Source: Sutcliffiella horikoshii
Lineage (GTDB): Bacteria; Bacillota; Bacilli; Bacillales; Bacillaceae_I
Reading direction: 5' to 3'
DNA: 58,732 nt
NCBI RefSeq assembly: GCF_021991925.1
Contig: NZ_RXZI01000013.1
Span: forward strand, 1 to 58,732
Shown: one piece after another, positions 18,829 through 26,402 of the stretch
Layout: each line of letters starts with the position of its first letter
Position numbering within the stretch: position 1 is the stretch's first letter
Translations under genes and position numbers: made by a program
Notes under the pieces: generated by a model
The model's database searches: none
Told to the model about the DNA's origin: nothing
The model's input: the letters and a program-made list of their open reading frames with translations, nothing else

Positions 18829-21315
18829 TTAAAGTGCCTCCTTCATTCCTTGGTTTTTGGATAAATAGTGATAGGCAGGAATGGCTGCCCATTTCGGAAT
18901 ATTCCTCTCTATCTTTGCTACCACAACTGTCATATCGTCCTGAATTTGACCTGATCTTGTCCGAATGACCTCCTCCATAATGATATCTGCCATTTCTTGC
19001 GGGTCGTCCGTCCTGATTTCGGATACTTTCCGTTTCATCCATAAATCATAGTTTTCTACATGCTTTGGTCCTTCAAAAATTCCGTCGCTCATCATAATCA
19101 GTAAATCGCCAGCTTTCAACTGGGAACTCACGACGTCCACATCGAATTCCTGAATAATCCCCATGGGTAGATTACTTGCTTCAATTTTGATTACTTTATC
19201 TCCCCTCTTCACAAAACTTGGAGTCGAACCAACTTTCAAAAACTTTGCAGAAGCATCTTGAAGGTCAATCATCGCTAGATCGAGCGTAGTGAAAATTTCA
19301 TCGGTCGTCCTTAATGATAGGACCGAATTAACCGATTTGATTGCTACTTTTTCTTTTATTCCGGACTGTAGAATCTCTTGGAGCAGCTTTAATGTTTCTT
19401 TGCTTTCATAGTGCGCGCGTTCACCATTTCCCATTCCGTCACTGATGGCAATGGCGTACTTCCCGTGACCCAACTCTATGGTGGAATAACTATCCCCTGA
19501 TACCAGTCCTCCTCCTTTTGCGGCATGCGCAACGCCTGTGTCGACTACAAACGCTTTTGCAGAGCCGAAAGATACATGACAATAACCATTGTTATCTGCA
19601 TTGCATTCTTCTTTTTTCACGATAATGTTCTCATGCAATATATCTGAAAGCATCGGGGCAATGAGTTTCTCGCACTCACCACGTCCTTCACAATAAGGAA
19701 CGGTCATTTCAATATCCACATTCCCCTGCTCGACGCTGTATATTTCCACCTGTTCTATTTCAATTCCGAATGCTTGGAGGGCGTCCAGGATCTGATCTTC
19801 CTGAACATAATGATTCTCCCTCTCTCGCTGAATTTCCCTTGCAAAGTCTTCCATCACTTGTGATACTCCCATCAATTGATCGGCTACCAACCTCCTACTC
19901 TCCATTAATTGTTTTTTCAGCTTTTCACTCGCGTGGAACTGGGCTAGCTCGTTTTTGATAACGGTCTTCACTTTTTCGGATTTTACGCAATGGCGATCCC
20001 ACTCCTTTTGTAGTTTGACGTTCAGACTAATGGTCCCTTCCTCTGTATCCTCCATTAAATGAGTCATATAATCATAGGTTTTCTGGAAATTTTGTGTCCA
20101 GCACTGTTCCTTCTTAAAGCAATTTTGACACGTCTTCTCTGTTACATTGCTCAAGAAAAGATCGACTTCCTTCTCCGAGTTGGAATGTTCAAACTGGAAT
20201 TTTGAAAAACTATTAGAAAGCGCTTGGAAAACGTGTGAAAATTGTTCCACTCTATTTGCTGTAACATCACGGACCTTCCGCATATATTGCTGCTGCTCCG
20301 CTGTATATTCGGCTGTTCCGGGAATGAACTTCGCCAAGTTGGAGATCGCTTTCTGAGGGGTCAGTAAAAAGATAGCAACAGCCACCATCGATTCCATGAT
20401 AGTAGGAACAAGCAGCGTCATCCCCTCCCCATAAATGCCGATAAGTAACGTACCAAGAAGCAGTCCCACCGATACGCCGAGCTTGTTTCCTTCCCGCAGA
20501 AGACCTCCCAACAATCCCGCAAAAGCAAGCAGGCTCATCTGATATAAATTGGAGACCGTGGCCAAGCTTAAAATAAGACCTGTCACCACTCCAACGGTGG
20601 ATCCGATGGTCGCCCCCGCCACAAAGGCGAAAATCAATACAAGATACCGCGATAATATATGTTCAACGGACAGGTCATAAGCTGTCCAACCAATCGTTCC
20701 GGTCAGTACCGAAGCAAGCAGGATAATGAGACAGATGATTTCTTCGGTTTTAAAAGCCTGTCTCTTCTTTCTCATGGTAATAAGCGGAAGGCTTTGGAAA
20801 AAGATAAGTGTCAGGATGAACCCCAGCCCTGCCTCCACACCGATCATCAGCCAATCATAGGTGACAATGCCTGTCGTAAAGTAGATCATCGTCGTCTTCG
20901 ATAGAAAGGCGGATGCGAATACCAGAAACGGGATAGATTTAAGCGGCTCGATTTTCAATACCCTTGCCCATTTGAAAAGAAGAACAAAAAGTATCATCCC
21001 GCCCAATACGTATGCTGCCGTTAAAGCGGATATGGTAGCCGACCCGATCATCAAGGCCATCAGTGTAAGACCAGCCCGATTCTTTTTCATAAAATATACT
21101 GCTGCGAAAAACGGTAGCGCAAATGGTGTTAACTCATTCAGGATCAAAGCTCGTCCAAGTAAAAATCCGATAAAGACCAAAAGAAACCCTTGGTGGAAAA
21201 GTATCGTCGTAAGCTTTGTCTTCGTCGAATGCATCGACTTCATGATCGTTGTTCTGAGTTTTCCCAACTGAACATTGGAAACCGGCTCCCCCATTTCCCT
21301 TTCTAGTCCCTGCAT
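18829..21315 (-). CDS. spoIIE: Stage II sporulation protein E, PP2C phosphatase
   Basis: SpoIIE localises to the asymmetric septum with FtsZ and dephosphorylates SpoIIAA, activating sigma F in the forespore. The 828-residue protein (B. subtilis: 827) has about ten membrane helices in the first 330 residues, a central FtsZ-interaction and oligomerisation region with the conserved cysteines CQNCFKKEQC, and a C-terminal PP2C domain with GGGLVSGDSYS, AISDGMGNGERA and DLLIMMSDGIFEGP. The ATG at 21315 has GGGAG eight bases upstream; the ATG at 21330 has no such site. The promoter at 21349-21381 has the Spo0A-type architecture. Confidence 0.97.
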   Translation of the reverse strand: MQGLEREMGEPVSNVQLGKLRTTIMKSMHSTKTKLTTILFHQGFLLVFIGFLLGRALILNELTPFALPFFAAVYFMKKNRAGLTLMALMIGSATISALTAAYVLGGMILFVLLFKWARVLKIEPLKSIPFLVFASAFLSKTTMIYFTTGIVTYDWLMIGVEAGLGFILTLIFFQSLPLITMRKKRQAFKTEEIICLIILLASVLTGTIGWTAYDLSVEHILSRYLVLIFAFVAGATIGSTVGVVTGLILSLATVSNLYQMSLLAFAGLLGGLLREGNKLGVSVGLLLGTLLIGIYGEGMTLLVPTIMESMVAVAIFLLTPQKAISNLAKFIPGTAEYTAEQQQYMRKVRDVTANRVEQFSHVFQALSNSFSKFQFEHSNSEKEVDLFLSNVTEKTCQNCFKKEQCWTQNFQKTYDYMTHLMEDTEEGTISLNVKLQKEWDRHCVKSEKVKTVIKNELAQFHASEKLKKQLMESRRLVADQLMGVSQVMEDFAREIQRERENHYVQEDQILDALQAFGIEIEQVEIYSVEQGNVDIEMTVPYCEGRGECEKLIAPMLSDILHENIIVKKEECNADNNGYCHVSFGSAKAFVVDTGVAHAAKGGGLVSGDSYSTIELGHGKYAIAISDGMGNGERAHYESKETLKLLQEILQSGIKEKVAIKSVNSVLSLRTTDEIFTTLDLAMIDLQDASAKFLKVGSTPSFVKRGDKVIKIEASNLPMGIIQEFDVDVVSSQLKAGDLLIMMSDGIFEGPKHVENYDLWMKRKVSEIRTDDPQEMADIIMEEVIRTRSGQIQDDMTVVVAKIERNIPKWAAIPAYHYLSKNQGMKEAL

Positions 21316-21348
21316 GATATCCACTCCCATATTTTATCTATTGGGGTC

Positions 21349-21381
21349 ATTATACAAGCTGAAAAGGAAAAGATTTGTCAA
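21349..21381 (-). promoter_or_regulatory. spoIIE promoter: sigma A, 21-bp spacer, Spo0A boxes
   Basis: On the minus strand a perfect TTGACA (21376-21381) and perfect TATAAT (21349-21354) are separated by 21 bp, the abnormal spacing known for Spo0A-activated spoIIE and spoIIG promoters. TTTGACA overlapping the -35 differs from the 0A box (TTCGACA) by one base, and a second one-mismatch box, AGTCGAA, lies upstream at 21408-21414. The stretch from 21415 to 21544 shows nothing else I can support. Confidence 0.85.
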
Positions 21382-21544
21382 ACGAACCCATCTGAACCGA
21401 AGAAAAGTTCGACTTATTACAAGGAAAAGAGGGAAAAGCTGTCACGATATCATCACATTTGCTAATCCCTCTCATCAGTTTTTGTAAATTCACTAGGTAA
21501 TTGCGAGGAAAATGTTCTAATTATTCTTACATTTTTAAAACGTA

Positions 21545-21573
21545 TTGACATATGTATGATAAGTTAGTATGAT
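21545..21573 (+). promoter_or_regulatory. Promoter of the tRNA-Met/tRNA-Glu unit
   Basis: TTGACA (21545-21550) and TATGAT (21568-21573) are separated by 17 bp on the plus strand. This strong sigma-A promoter is divergent from spoIIE and lies about 235 bp upstream of the first tRNA, so the primary transcript would carry a long leader. Confidence 0.8.
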
Positions 21574-21602
21574 AATTCTTGTGTCTCGTGAGAGATGACT
21601 CA

Positions 21603-21783
21603 TGGTGGTGTAGCGACAAGCGACACTTCCACGAATCTACTACGAGTTGAAATACTTATAACTTATGGCGGTGTAGCGACGAGCAACACTTCCACGAATT
21701 TACTACGAGTTGTCCCGACGGATTCACTTCCTGGCTTTACTTGCAGAGGAAGGGACACGGACCAGTAGCACTGGTGCCTGTGA
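21603..21783 (+). repeat. tRNA leader: 63-bp direct repeats copying the tRNA-Met 5' end, plus a hairpin
   Basis: Two units at about 21604-21648 and 21667-21711, offset 63 bp, start like the downstream tRNA-Met (GGYGGTGTAGC) and continue with GACAAGC/GACGAGC, then CACTTCCACGAATYTACTACGAG. The flank ACTTATAACTTATGGCGGTGTAGC occurs both at the second unit and at the real tRNA. A hairpin with stem ACCAGT/ACTGGT follows at 21754-21781. These look like partial duplications of the tRNA gene start inside its transcribed leader; they cannot fold as complete tRNAs. Confidence 0.65.
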
Positions 21784-21808
21784 ATTTTATGAAACACTTA
21801 TAACTTAT

Positions 21809-21885
21809 GGCGGTGTAGCTCAGCTGGCTAGAGCGTACGGTTCATACCCGTGAGGTCGGGGGTTCGATCCCCTCCGCCGCTACCA
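21809..21885 (+). tRNA. tRNA-Met (CAU), elongator type
   Basis: The 77-nt sequence folds as a tRNA: acceptor GGCGGTG with CGCCGCT, D arm GCTCAGCTGGCTAGAGC, anticodon CAT at 21843-21845, T arm with GGTTCGATCC, and an encoded CCA at 21883-21885. The G1-U72 pair and D-loop argue for an elongator, and the B. subtilis spoIIE-yabR interval carries the same Met-Glu pair. Confidence 0.95.
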
Positions 21886-21894
21886 ACTTTATAA

Positions 21895-21966
21895 GGCCCA
21901 TTGGTCAAGCGGTTAAGACACCGCCCTTTCACGGCGGTAACACGGGTTCGAATCCCGTATGGGTCA
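21895..21966 (+). tRNA. tRNA-Glu (UUC)
   Basis: The 72-nt cloverleaf has acceptor GGCCCAT/ATGGGTC, anticodon stem CCGCC/GGCGG with anticodon TTC at 21928-21930, and the T loop GTTCGAAT. It follows tRNA-Met by nine bases. The CCA end is not encoded: after the discriminator A come TAATAT, so CCA must be added by nucleotidyltransferase. Confidence 0.95.
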
Positions 21967-21972
21967 TAATAT

Positions 21973-22023
21973 AAAAGCTGTCACAGCTTCAGGGTAATCC
22001 TTGAGTCTGTGGCAGCTTTTTTG
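21973..22023 (+). terminator. tRNA unit terminator
   Basis: AAAGCTGTCACAG pairs with CTGTGGCAGCTTT and is followed by a T run on the plus strand, directly after tRNA-Glu. Confidence 0.88.
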
Positions 22024-22073
22024 TGTTTTCTAAAATCATTGTTATTACATGTAAAGTTTGAACGTTCCTTTTC

Positions 22074-22190
22074 GCTGCAGTCACTCGCTTTCCGCGGGGC
22101 GGTGCTTGAGCCTCCTCACTTCGCTTCAGGGGTCTCAAGTCTACCGCTACCTCCCGCCGGAGTCGAGTGACTTCCGCTCCAATCCACTCA
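22074..22190. repeat. Dispersed palindromic repeat, type B
   Basis: The core CGCTTTCCGCGGGGCGGTGCTTGAGCC, CTTCAGGGGTCTCAAG and CTACCGCTACCTCCCGCCGGAGTC is shared with copies near 40508 and 46519. The ends are CAGTCACTCG and CGAGTGACTT, an inverted pair. It lies between the tRNA terminator and the yabR terminator. Confidence 0.75.
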
Positions 22191-22233
22191 TTTCTCTAAA
22201 TTCATCTATATACATTGCGAAAACCAGTTGAAT

Positions 22234-22352
22234 GTAGTGGAAGGCGCGAAGACTCCAGCGGGAGGAAGGGACAAGGGAGACCCCGCAGGCAAGGCCGAGG
22301 AGGCTCACGGACCGCCCGCAGGAAAGCGAAGCGCCTGGAACGGAAATCAACC
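22234..22352. repeat. Dispersed palindromic repeat, opposite orientation
   Basis: This copy reads GGCGCGAAGACTCCAGCGGGAGG, then GACCCCGCAGGCAAGGC, GAGGAGGCTCACGG and GCAGGAAAGCGAAGCGCC, the reverse-complement layout of the neighbouring copy. The two form a head-to-head pair about 45 bp apart filling the 22024-22382 spacer. The arginine- and serine-rich frames across them are not credible genes. Confidence 0.7.
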
Positions 22353-22382
22353 GCTCTTCAATCCCTTCATTTTTTAAGCATT

Positions 22383-22416
22383 AAAAAAACACACCCTCAA
22401 AAACTAAGGGCGTGTT
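22383..22416 (-). terminator. yabR terminator
   Basis: AACACGCCCT (22407-22416) and AGGGTGTGTT (22388-22397) form a stem followed by seven T on the minus strand, 40 bp after the yabR stop. Confidence 0.85.
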
Positions 22417-22455
22417 CAAACGTAACGTTTTATATATGAGATTTTCAGCAGCAAG

Positions 22456-22914
22456 TTACTTTCTACTTGCTCCACGACCTCCACGTTTTGATTCCGTGTT
22501 GCGCTTCAGGGAAGATAAACGATCTTCACTATCTTTTAAGAATCTTGCCATCTTCTGTTCGAAGTTTTCCTTTGGACGGAACTCTTCTCTTTTTCCTCGT
22601 GGTGGGCGTTGATTTGAGCGTTGTTGATTGTTCGGACGTTGGGACGGTGCTGCAGAACGCGGTTGTGGCTCGCGGTATGTGTCGCTTGCCTTCTTAATGG
22701 ATAAGCCGATTTTGCCATCCTTCTCCACGTTGATTACTTTTACCTGTACCTCGTCACCAACTTTAAGATGGTCGTTGATATCCTTTACGTAGTTGTCTGC
22801 AACTTCACTGATGTGAACAAGACCAGTTGTTCCTCCTGGCAATTCAACAAACGCACCAAAATTAGTTATACCTGTTACCTTTCCCTGTAACTTGCTGCCT
22901 ACTTCGATTGACAT
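22456..22914 (-). CDS. yabR: S1 RNA-binding domain protein (YabR-like)
   Basis: The 152-residue protein begins with one S1 domain (about residues 3-75: VGSKLQGKVTGITNFGAFVEL, LVHISEVADNYVKDI, VKVINVEKDGKIGLSIKKA) and ends with a basic, Arg/Gln/Gly-rich tail (FEQKMARFLKDSEDRLSSLK). It probably binds RNA or ribosomes; the exact role is unsettled. The ATG at 22914 gives the B. subtilis start MSIEVGSKLQG, with GGAGG twelve bases upstream; a longer in-frame start would translate the ribosome binding site itself. Confidence 0.93.
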   Translation of the reverse strand: MSIEVGSKLQGKVTGITNFGAFVELPGGTTGLVHISEVADNYVKDINDHLKVGDEVQVKVINVEKDGKIGLSIKKASDTYREPQPRSAAPSQRPNNQQRSNQRPPRGKREEFRPKENFEQKMARFLKDSEDRLSSLKRNTESKRGGRGASRK

Positions 22915-23003
22915 AAAAAAAATGCTCCTCCTTAAAATCATAAAAAATAAATCACTTTACCTACCATTATACCTAGAGCAAAATTGAGGTGTCAATATGA
23001 CGA

Positions 23004-23387
23004 CTAATCTGAGGACGAATCGTCTGGTATATTGAAGATGATTTCATCCTCTTCTGACATGAAATAATCCCTACGTGCGATCTTCGCAATATAATCATCA
23101 TCGTTCAGTTTTACAATTTCCTCTTCTAAACGCTGCTGTTCTTTTTCCAATTTTGCCAGCTCTTGTTCAACGACTTCTTTCCTATCCTCTTTTTCCTGGA
23201 GAATGGCACGTTGATCTAAGAGTGTTTTCCCCATTAGTATCCCAAAGACTAAGGCTAAACAAAAGAATAATGATAATCGGCGATAAAGTCCACGGCGTCT
23301 TTTCTGTTGTTTTAACTGCTGGTCCTGTTTTTGCTTGGAATAGTCGGAGTGGATTTTTGCCACCTTTTCATTTTTTGCCGCGCTCAT
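23004..23387 (-). CDS. divIC: Cell-division protein DivIC (FtsB-like)
   Basis: DivIC is a bitopic divisome protein that pairs with FtsL and binds DivIB. The 127 residues show a charged cytoplasmic N-terminus, one membrane segment at about 37-55 (LSLFFCLALVFGILMGKTL), and an extracytoplasmic Glu/Lys-rich coiled coil (EEKDRKEVVEQELAKLEKEQQRLEEEI) ending in DYIAKIARRDYFMSEEDEIIF. It follows yabQ by 15 bp as in B. subtilis. Confidence 0.95.
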   Translation of the reverse strand: MSAAKNEKVAKIHSDYSKQKQDQQLKQQKRRRGLYRRLSLFFCLALVFGILMGKTLLDQRAILQEKEDRKEVVEQELAKLEKEQQRLEEEIVKLNDDDYIAKIARRDYFMSEEDEIIFNIPDDSSSD

Positions 23388-23402
23388 CTTATCATTCCTC
23401 TC

Positions 23403-24041
23403 CTAGCGCTTTTTCCAAAAGTTCTTTACTCTATTCATTATACTATGTTTCCTATTCTTTACTAGTGTGAAAAATCCTTCAAGTTTTTTGAAAAACATGT
23501 GTAAATATTTTTTCACAACCTTAGGGACCAGCTTCCATAATAGCATGCCAATCCATCTAAAGGGTAATGCACCTATCTTAATAATACGCCAAATTACAAG
23601 GAGCAGGAAGCGGATTGTGGAATAGACGAATTTCCAGATGCCTAGCAAAATGATAATAATGGCTTGTACTAATAATTGTATAGGCTTAACCACTAGCATC
23701 CTAACAACCTTTTCTAGGAAACGGTATAGGTTGATGACAAGTTGAATGATAGTTTCAAGTAAATTCAGGTAGAAATAGCGGAAAAGGCTCTGGTAGGCTG
23801 CGAAACCACAAACAAGTGCAATGAGGATATAGAAGCGAAGTTCTCCTTCATTAACCATGAGCAGGACATAGAAGGCGATAAGGCCTTGCAAGAGCCAAAA
23901 AAGGATGTCATGGATGAAGACAATCCATTTGGCTCTTTTTTCCCGCTTCAGAAAACGGCCATACGTATCGATGGCCACTCCTAACCATGCCCCCACACCG
24001 ATCATGGCAAGCATTGTATACAGCTGGGTGGTTAATGTCAT
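23403..24041 (-). CDS. yabQ: Spore cortex synthesis membrane protein YabQ
   Basis: The 212-residue protein has five or so hydrophobic segments (from MLAMIGVGAWLGVAI through AIIIILLGIWKFVY) and a basic tail. In B. subtilis YabQ sits in the outer forespore membrane and is required for cortex formation. Its ATG overlaps the yabP stop (ATGA), giving coupled translation. Confidence 0.9.
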   Translation of the reverse strand: MTLTTQLYTMLAMIGVGAWLGVAIDTYGRFLKREKRAKWIVFIHDILFWLLQGLIAFYVLLMVNEGELRFYILIALVCGFAAYQSLFRYFYLNLLETIIQLVINLYRFLEKVVRMLVVKPIQLLVQAIIIILLGIWKFVYSTIRFLLLVIWRIIKIGALPFRWIGMLLWKLVPKVVKKYLHMFFKKLEGFFTLVKNRKHSIMNRVKNFWKKR

Positions 24042-24349
24042 TTGAACAACTTACTAAAGAACCCTTTAGCTTTCTCCCCCTGTTGATCGTCGAGATAGAT
24101 AATCTCCATGATCTTCCCTTTGATGGAAACGACGCCTTGTTCGACATCAAGGTTTTTCATCTGGAGATTTTGTCCCCTCACAGAGAGAAATCCCATGACG
24201 GTCTCGAGCAGAAATTCCTCGTTATCAAAACTTTCCACTTGCTTTACACCTGTGATATCCAACATTCTGCGACTTCTCATCACGATGTCTTGCTCTTGGA
24301 CAGTCTGCTTATTTCCTTGATTCGGATCATAGTATTGATTCATATTCAT
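24038..24349 (-). CDS. yabP: Spore coat/cortex protein YabP
   Basis: This 103-residue protein has the conserved core RRMLDITGVKQVESFDNEEFLLETVMGFLSVRGQNLQMKNL typical of YabP. In B. subtilis it is a sigma-E-dependent protein needed for sporulation together with YabQ. The start may be the ATG at 24349 or the one two codons later; the latter has better spacing to GGTGAGGG. A sigma-E-like promoter lies upstream. Confidence 0.9.
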   Translation of the reverse strand: MNMNQYYDPNQGNKQTVQEQDIVMRSRRMLDITGVKQVESFDNEEFLLETVMGFLSVRGQNLQMKNLDVEQGVVSIKGKIMEIIYLDDQQGEKAKGFFSKLFK

Positions 24350-24375
24350 CCCTCACCTATCCATTACTTGAAGAT

Positions 24376-24403
24376 AGTACATGTATATGAGAGGGAAATA
24401 TTT
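24376..24403 (-). promoter_or_regulatory. Candidate sigma-E promoter of yabP
   Basis: On the minus strand AAATATT (24397-24403) and CATGTACT (24376-24383) are 13 bp apart, matching six of seven and six of eight positions of the sigma-E consensus. This fits the mother-cell expression known for yabPQ. Confidence 0.4.
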
Positions 24404-24421
24404 TTAGAACAAGCCTGCCGC

Positions 24422-24691
24422 CTACTCTTCTGTTTGTTCCACTCTTTCTTCTTTCACGATTGTATACATCATCGCCGCTTCTTCTTTTTTTGCATTTTCT
24501 TGGACGTTATCGATGGAGGCGGTCACGATCTTCTGGCCAAAATGGATTTTCAGTTCATCTCCCGCCTTTACATTGCTGCTTGCCTTCGCCTGTACATCGT
24601 TGATATAGATACGGCCCTGTTCGGCCACTTCTTTTGCAAGTGTACGTCGCTTAATGATTCTCGATACTTTTAAAAATTTATCTAAACGCAT
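24422..24691 (-). CDS. rqcP: RNA-binding S4-domain protein RqcP
   Basis: These 89 residues are an S4 domain (MRLDKFLKVSRIIKRRTLAKEVAEQGRIYIND) with a short acidic tail. RqcP (formerly YabO) works with RqcH on obstructed 50S subunits in ribosome-associated quality control, promoting C-terminal alanine tailing. It lies between yabN and yabP, the standard location. Confidence 0.94.
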   Translation of the reverse strand: MRLDKFLKVSRIIKRRTLAKEVAEQGRIYINDVQAKASSNVKAGDELKIHFGQKIVTASIDNVQENAKKEEAAMMYTIVKEERVEQTEE

Positions 24692-24763
24692 AGTCTTTCT
24701 CCCCCTAAATATTGACTCCCTTTAACTTCGCTGGTGACTTCCGAACTTGCTGCCACATCCGAA

Positions 24764-26227
24764 TTATAACCCTTTCTTTTTCGCTTCTTCCCATATGGCA
24801 TCGAGTTGCTCTAAGGAAAGATTCTCGAAAGGCTGCCCTAATTCCTTTACCTTCTTTTCAATAAAGGTAAACCTGCGATAAAATTTCCGATTGGTCAGGG
24901 CCACCGCTTCTTCCGGGTCGATTTTATAATATCTCGCAATGTTGACGAATGCAAAAAGTACATCCCCATATTCTGCCGCCACACGATCTGAAGTTGCATC
25001 TTGAGCAAGCTCTTCCTGCAACTCCTGTATTTCTTCTTTTACCTTTTCCCACATGGGTTCCACGTCGTCCCAGTCAAATCCAACCTTGCCGGCTTTTTTC
25101 TGGTATTGATATGCTTTTGTGAGATTAGGAAGTCCTTTGGCAACCGAGTCGAGGATGGACTGTTCCGCCCTTTCCCCTTTTTCCTCGGCTTTGATCGCTT
25201 CCCAATTGGTGACGACATCCTCTGCATCTTCCACTGAAGTGTCGGCGAAGACATGGGGATGCCTGCGTATCATCTTCTCATTGATCCCTTCAATTACATC
25301 CTCTATGCTGAAATAGCCCTCATCCTCCCCGATCTGTGCATGAAGCATCACCTGCAAGAGGACATCTCCAAGCTCTTCGATGATTCCATCCGTGTCTTCT
25401 TCATCAATGGCATCGAGCAATTCATATGCTTCTTCTATCAAATATTTCTTCAAGGATTCGTGGGTTTGTTTCTGATCCCATGGACAGCCGCCTGGCCCTC
25501 TTAATGTGGCGATCGTTTTTCTAAATGAAGAGAATTGTTTATAAAGCAATTCCTCCTCTGTCACTGCAGGAACATACACGCTCGTCAGATTATTGATTTC
25601 AGCCACCCTGTCCAATTCATACAGTGGCACCTCTGTAATCTGCTCCATAGAGGATCCAGCTGCCGTCACAATTGTTACAGGGTAGTCATCAGGCAGCATC
25701 TCCATCAAGGTTAGCTTCACTTCTGATGCGATGAATGCATCATACACCTGACAGAATATCATCGCTTGTGTCGGTTGGATTGCCTCCTTCACAAGCGCTG
25801 TAGCATCGTGAAACTGGAAGCCATCGATTGGATCAAGCCCGACCGCCGTGAACATCGGATCTAGGAAGCTTTGGCCACCTTTGATATCGAGCTTGATGAT
25901 GCCCTCTTTTTCTTTATCCAGTAGGATCTGCACCGTTTTTTCCGCCACGAGCGGATGCCCTGGAACAGCGTATACAATTTCTTGTTGCTCGCTAAGCGTT
26001 ATCAGCTCTTCTGCTATTCTTTCATATACCGTGCCGAATGTGCCTTCCTGCTCATAAATGGCATCAAATGATTGGTAGGTGAGCCCTTCCTTTTCGAGCT
26101 CCGCTATTACGGGGTGCTCTTTTGTGCGGAGGAAAAGGTGCTCAGCCTTCATTAATTGCTTGTACACTCCCATGGGAAGTTGTTCGAGGTCACCTGCCCC
26201 AAGGCCTAGAACCTTTATAACATTCAT
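24764..26227 (-). CDS. yabN: YabN: tetrapyrrole-methylase-like plus MazG pyrophosphohydrolase
   Basis: The 487-residue fusion has an N-terminal SAM-dependent tetrapyrrole-methylase-like domain (about 1-220: VLGLGAGDLEQLPMGVY and VYAVPGHPLVAE) and two MazG-type helical regions after residue 230 (GGCPWDQKQTHESLKKYLIEEAYELLDAI, ELGDVLLQVMLHAQIGEDEG; then a second EYGDVLFAFVNIARYY), the metal-binding ExxE/ExxD sites of NTP pyrophosphatases. It probably removes aberrant NTPs; what the methylase-like half does is unknown. The start is an ATG with only a weak GGTG upstream. Confidence 0.93.
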   Translation of the reverse strand: MNVIKVLGLGAGDLEQLPMGVYKQLMKAEHLFLRTKEHPVIAELEKEGLTYQSFDAIYEQEGTFGTVYERIAEELITLSEQQEIVYAVPGHPLVAEKTVQILLDKEKEGIIKLDIKGGQSFLDPMFTAVGLDPIDGFQFHDATALVKEAIQPTQAMIFCQVYDAFIASEVKLTLMEMLPDDYPVTIVTAAGSSMEQITEVPLYELDRVAEINNLTSVYVPAVTEEELLYKQFSSFRKTIATLRGPGGCPWDQKQTHESLKKYLIEEAYELLDAIDEEDTDGIIEELGDVLLQVMLHAQIGEDEGYFSIEDVIEGINEKMIRRHPHVFADTSVEDAEDVVTNWEAIKAEEKGERAEQSILDSVAKGLPNLTKAYQYQKKAGKVGFDWDDVEPMWEKVKEEIQELQEELAQDATSDRVAAEYGDVLFAFVNIARYYKIDPEEAVALTNRKFYRRFTFIEKKVKELGQPFENLSLEQLDAIWEEAKKKGL

Positions 26228-26261
26228 ATATGGACACCAACTTTTTGTTTTATTGACCCTA

Positions 26262-26382
26262 TTACCTTTCGTTCCAGGTGTTCGCTTCTATCAGGTGCGA
26301 TGCTTGAGCCTCCGCGCAACGCTTCACGGGTCTCAAGCTACCACTACCTGACTCCGGAGTCTCACACCTTACTACAGTTAAC
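26262..26382. repeat. Dispersed palindromic repeat, type B, diverged
   Basis: Starts CGTTCCAGGTGTTCGCT and contains GATGCTTGAGCCTCC, CTTCACGGGTCTCAAG and CTACCACTACC, with mismatches to the other type B copies. It lies in the 175-bp spacer between the spoVB-like gene and yabN. Confidence 0.65.
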
Positions 26383-26402
26383 AGGGAGACTGTGTAAATC
26401 TA

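Noticed and set aside
18527-18832. Plus-strand frame of 101 codons opposite the new repeat-protein gene, with membrane-like segments
   Set aside because: Hydrophobicity is the usual antisense mirror of a charged helical protein; the minus-strand frame has the ribosome binding site and operon position.
22147-22439. Arg/Ser-rich frames in the tRNA-yabR spacer
   Set aside because: They cross the head-to-head repeat pair, have no ribosome binding site, and no conserved protein features.
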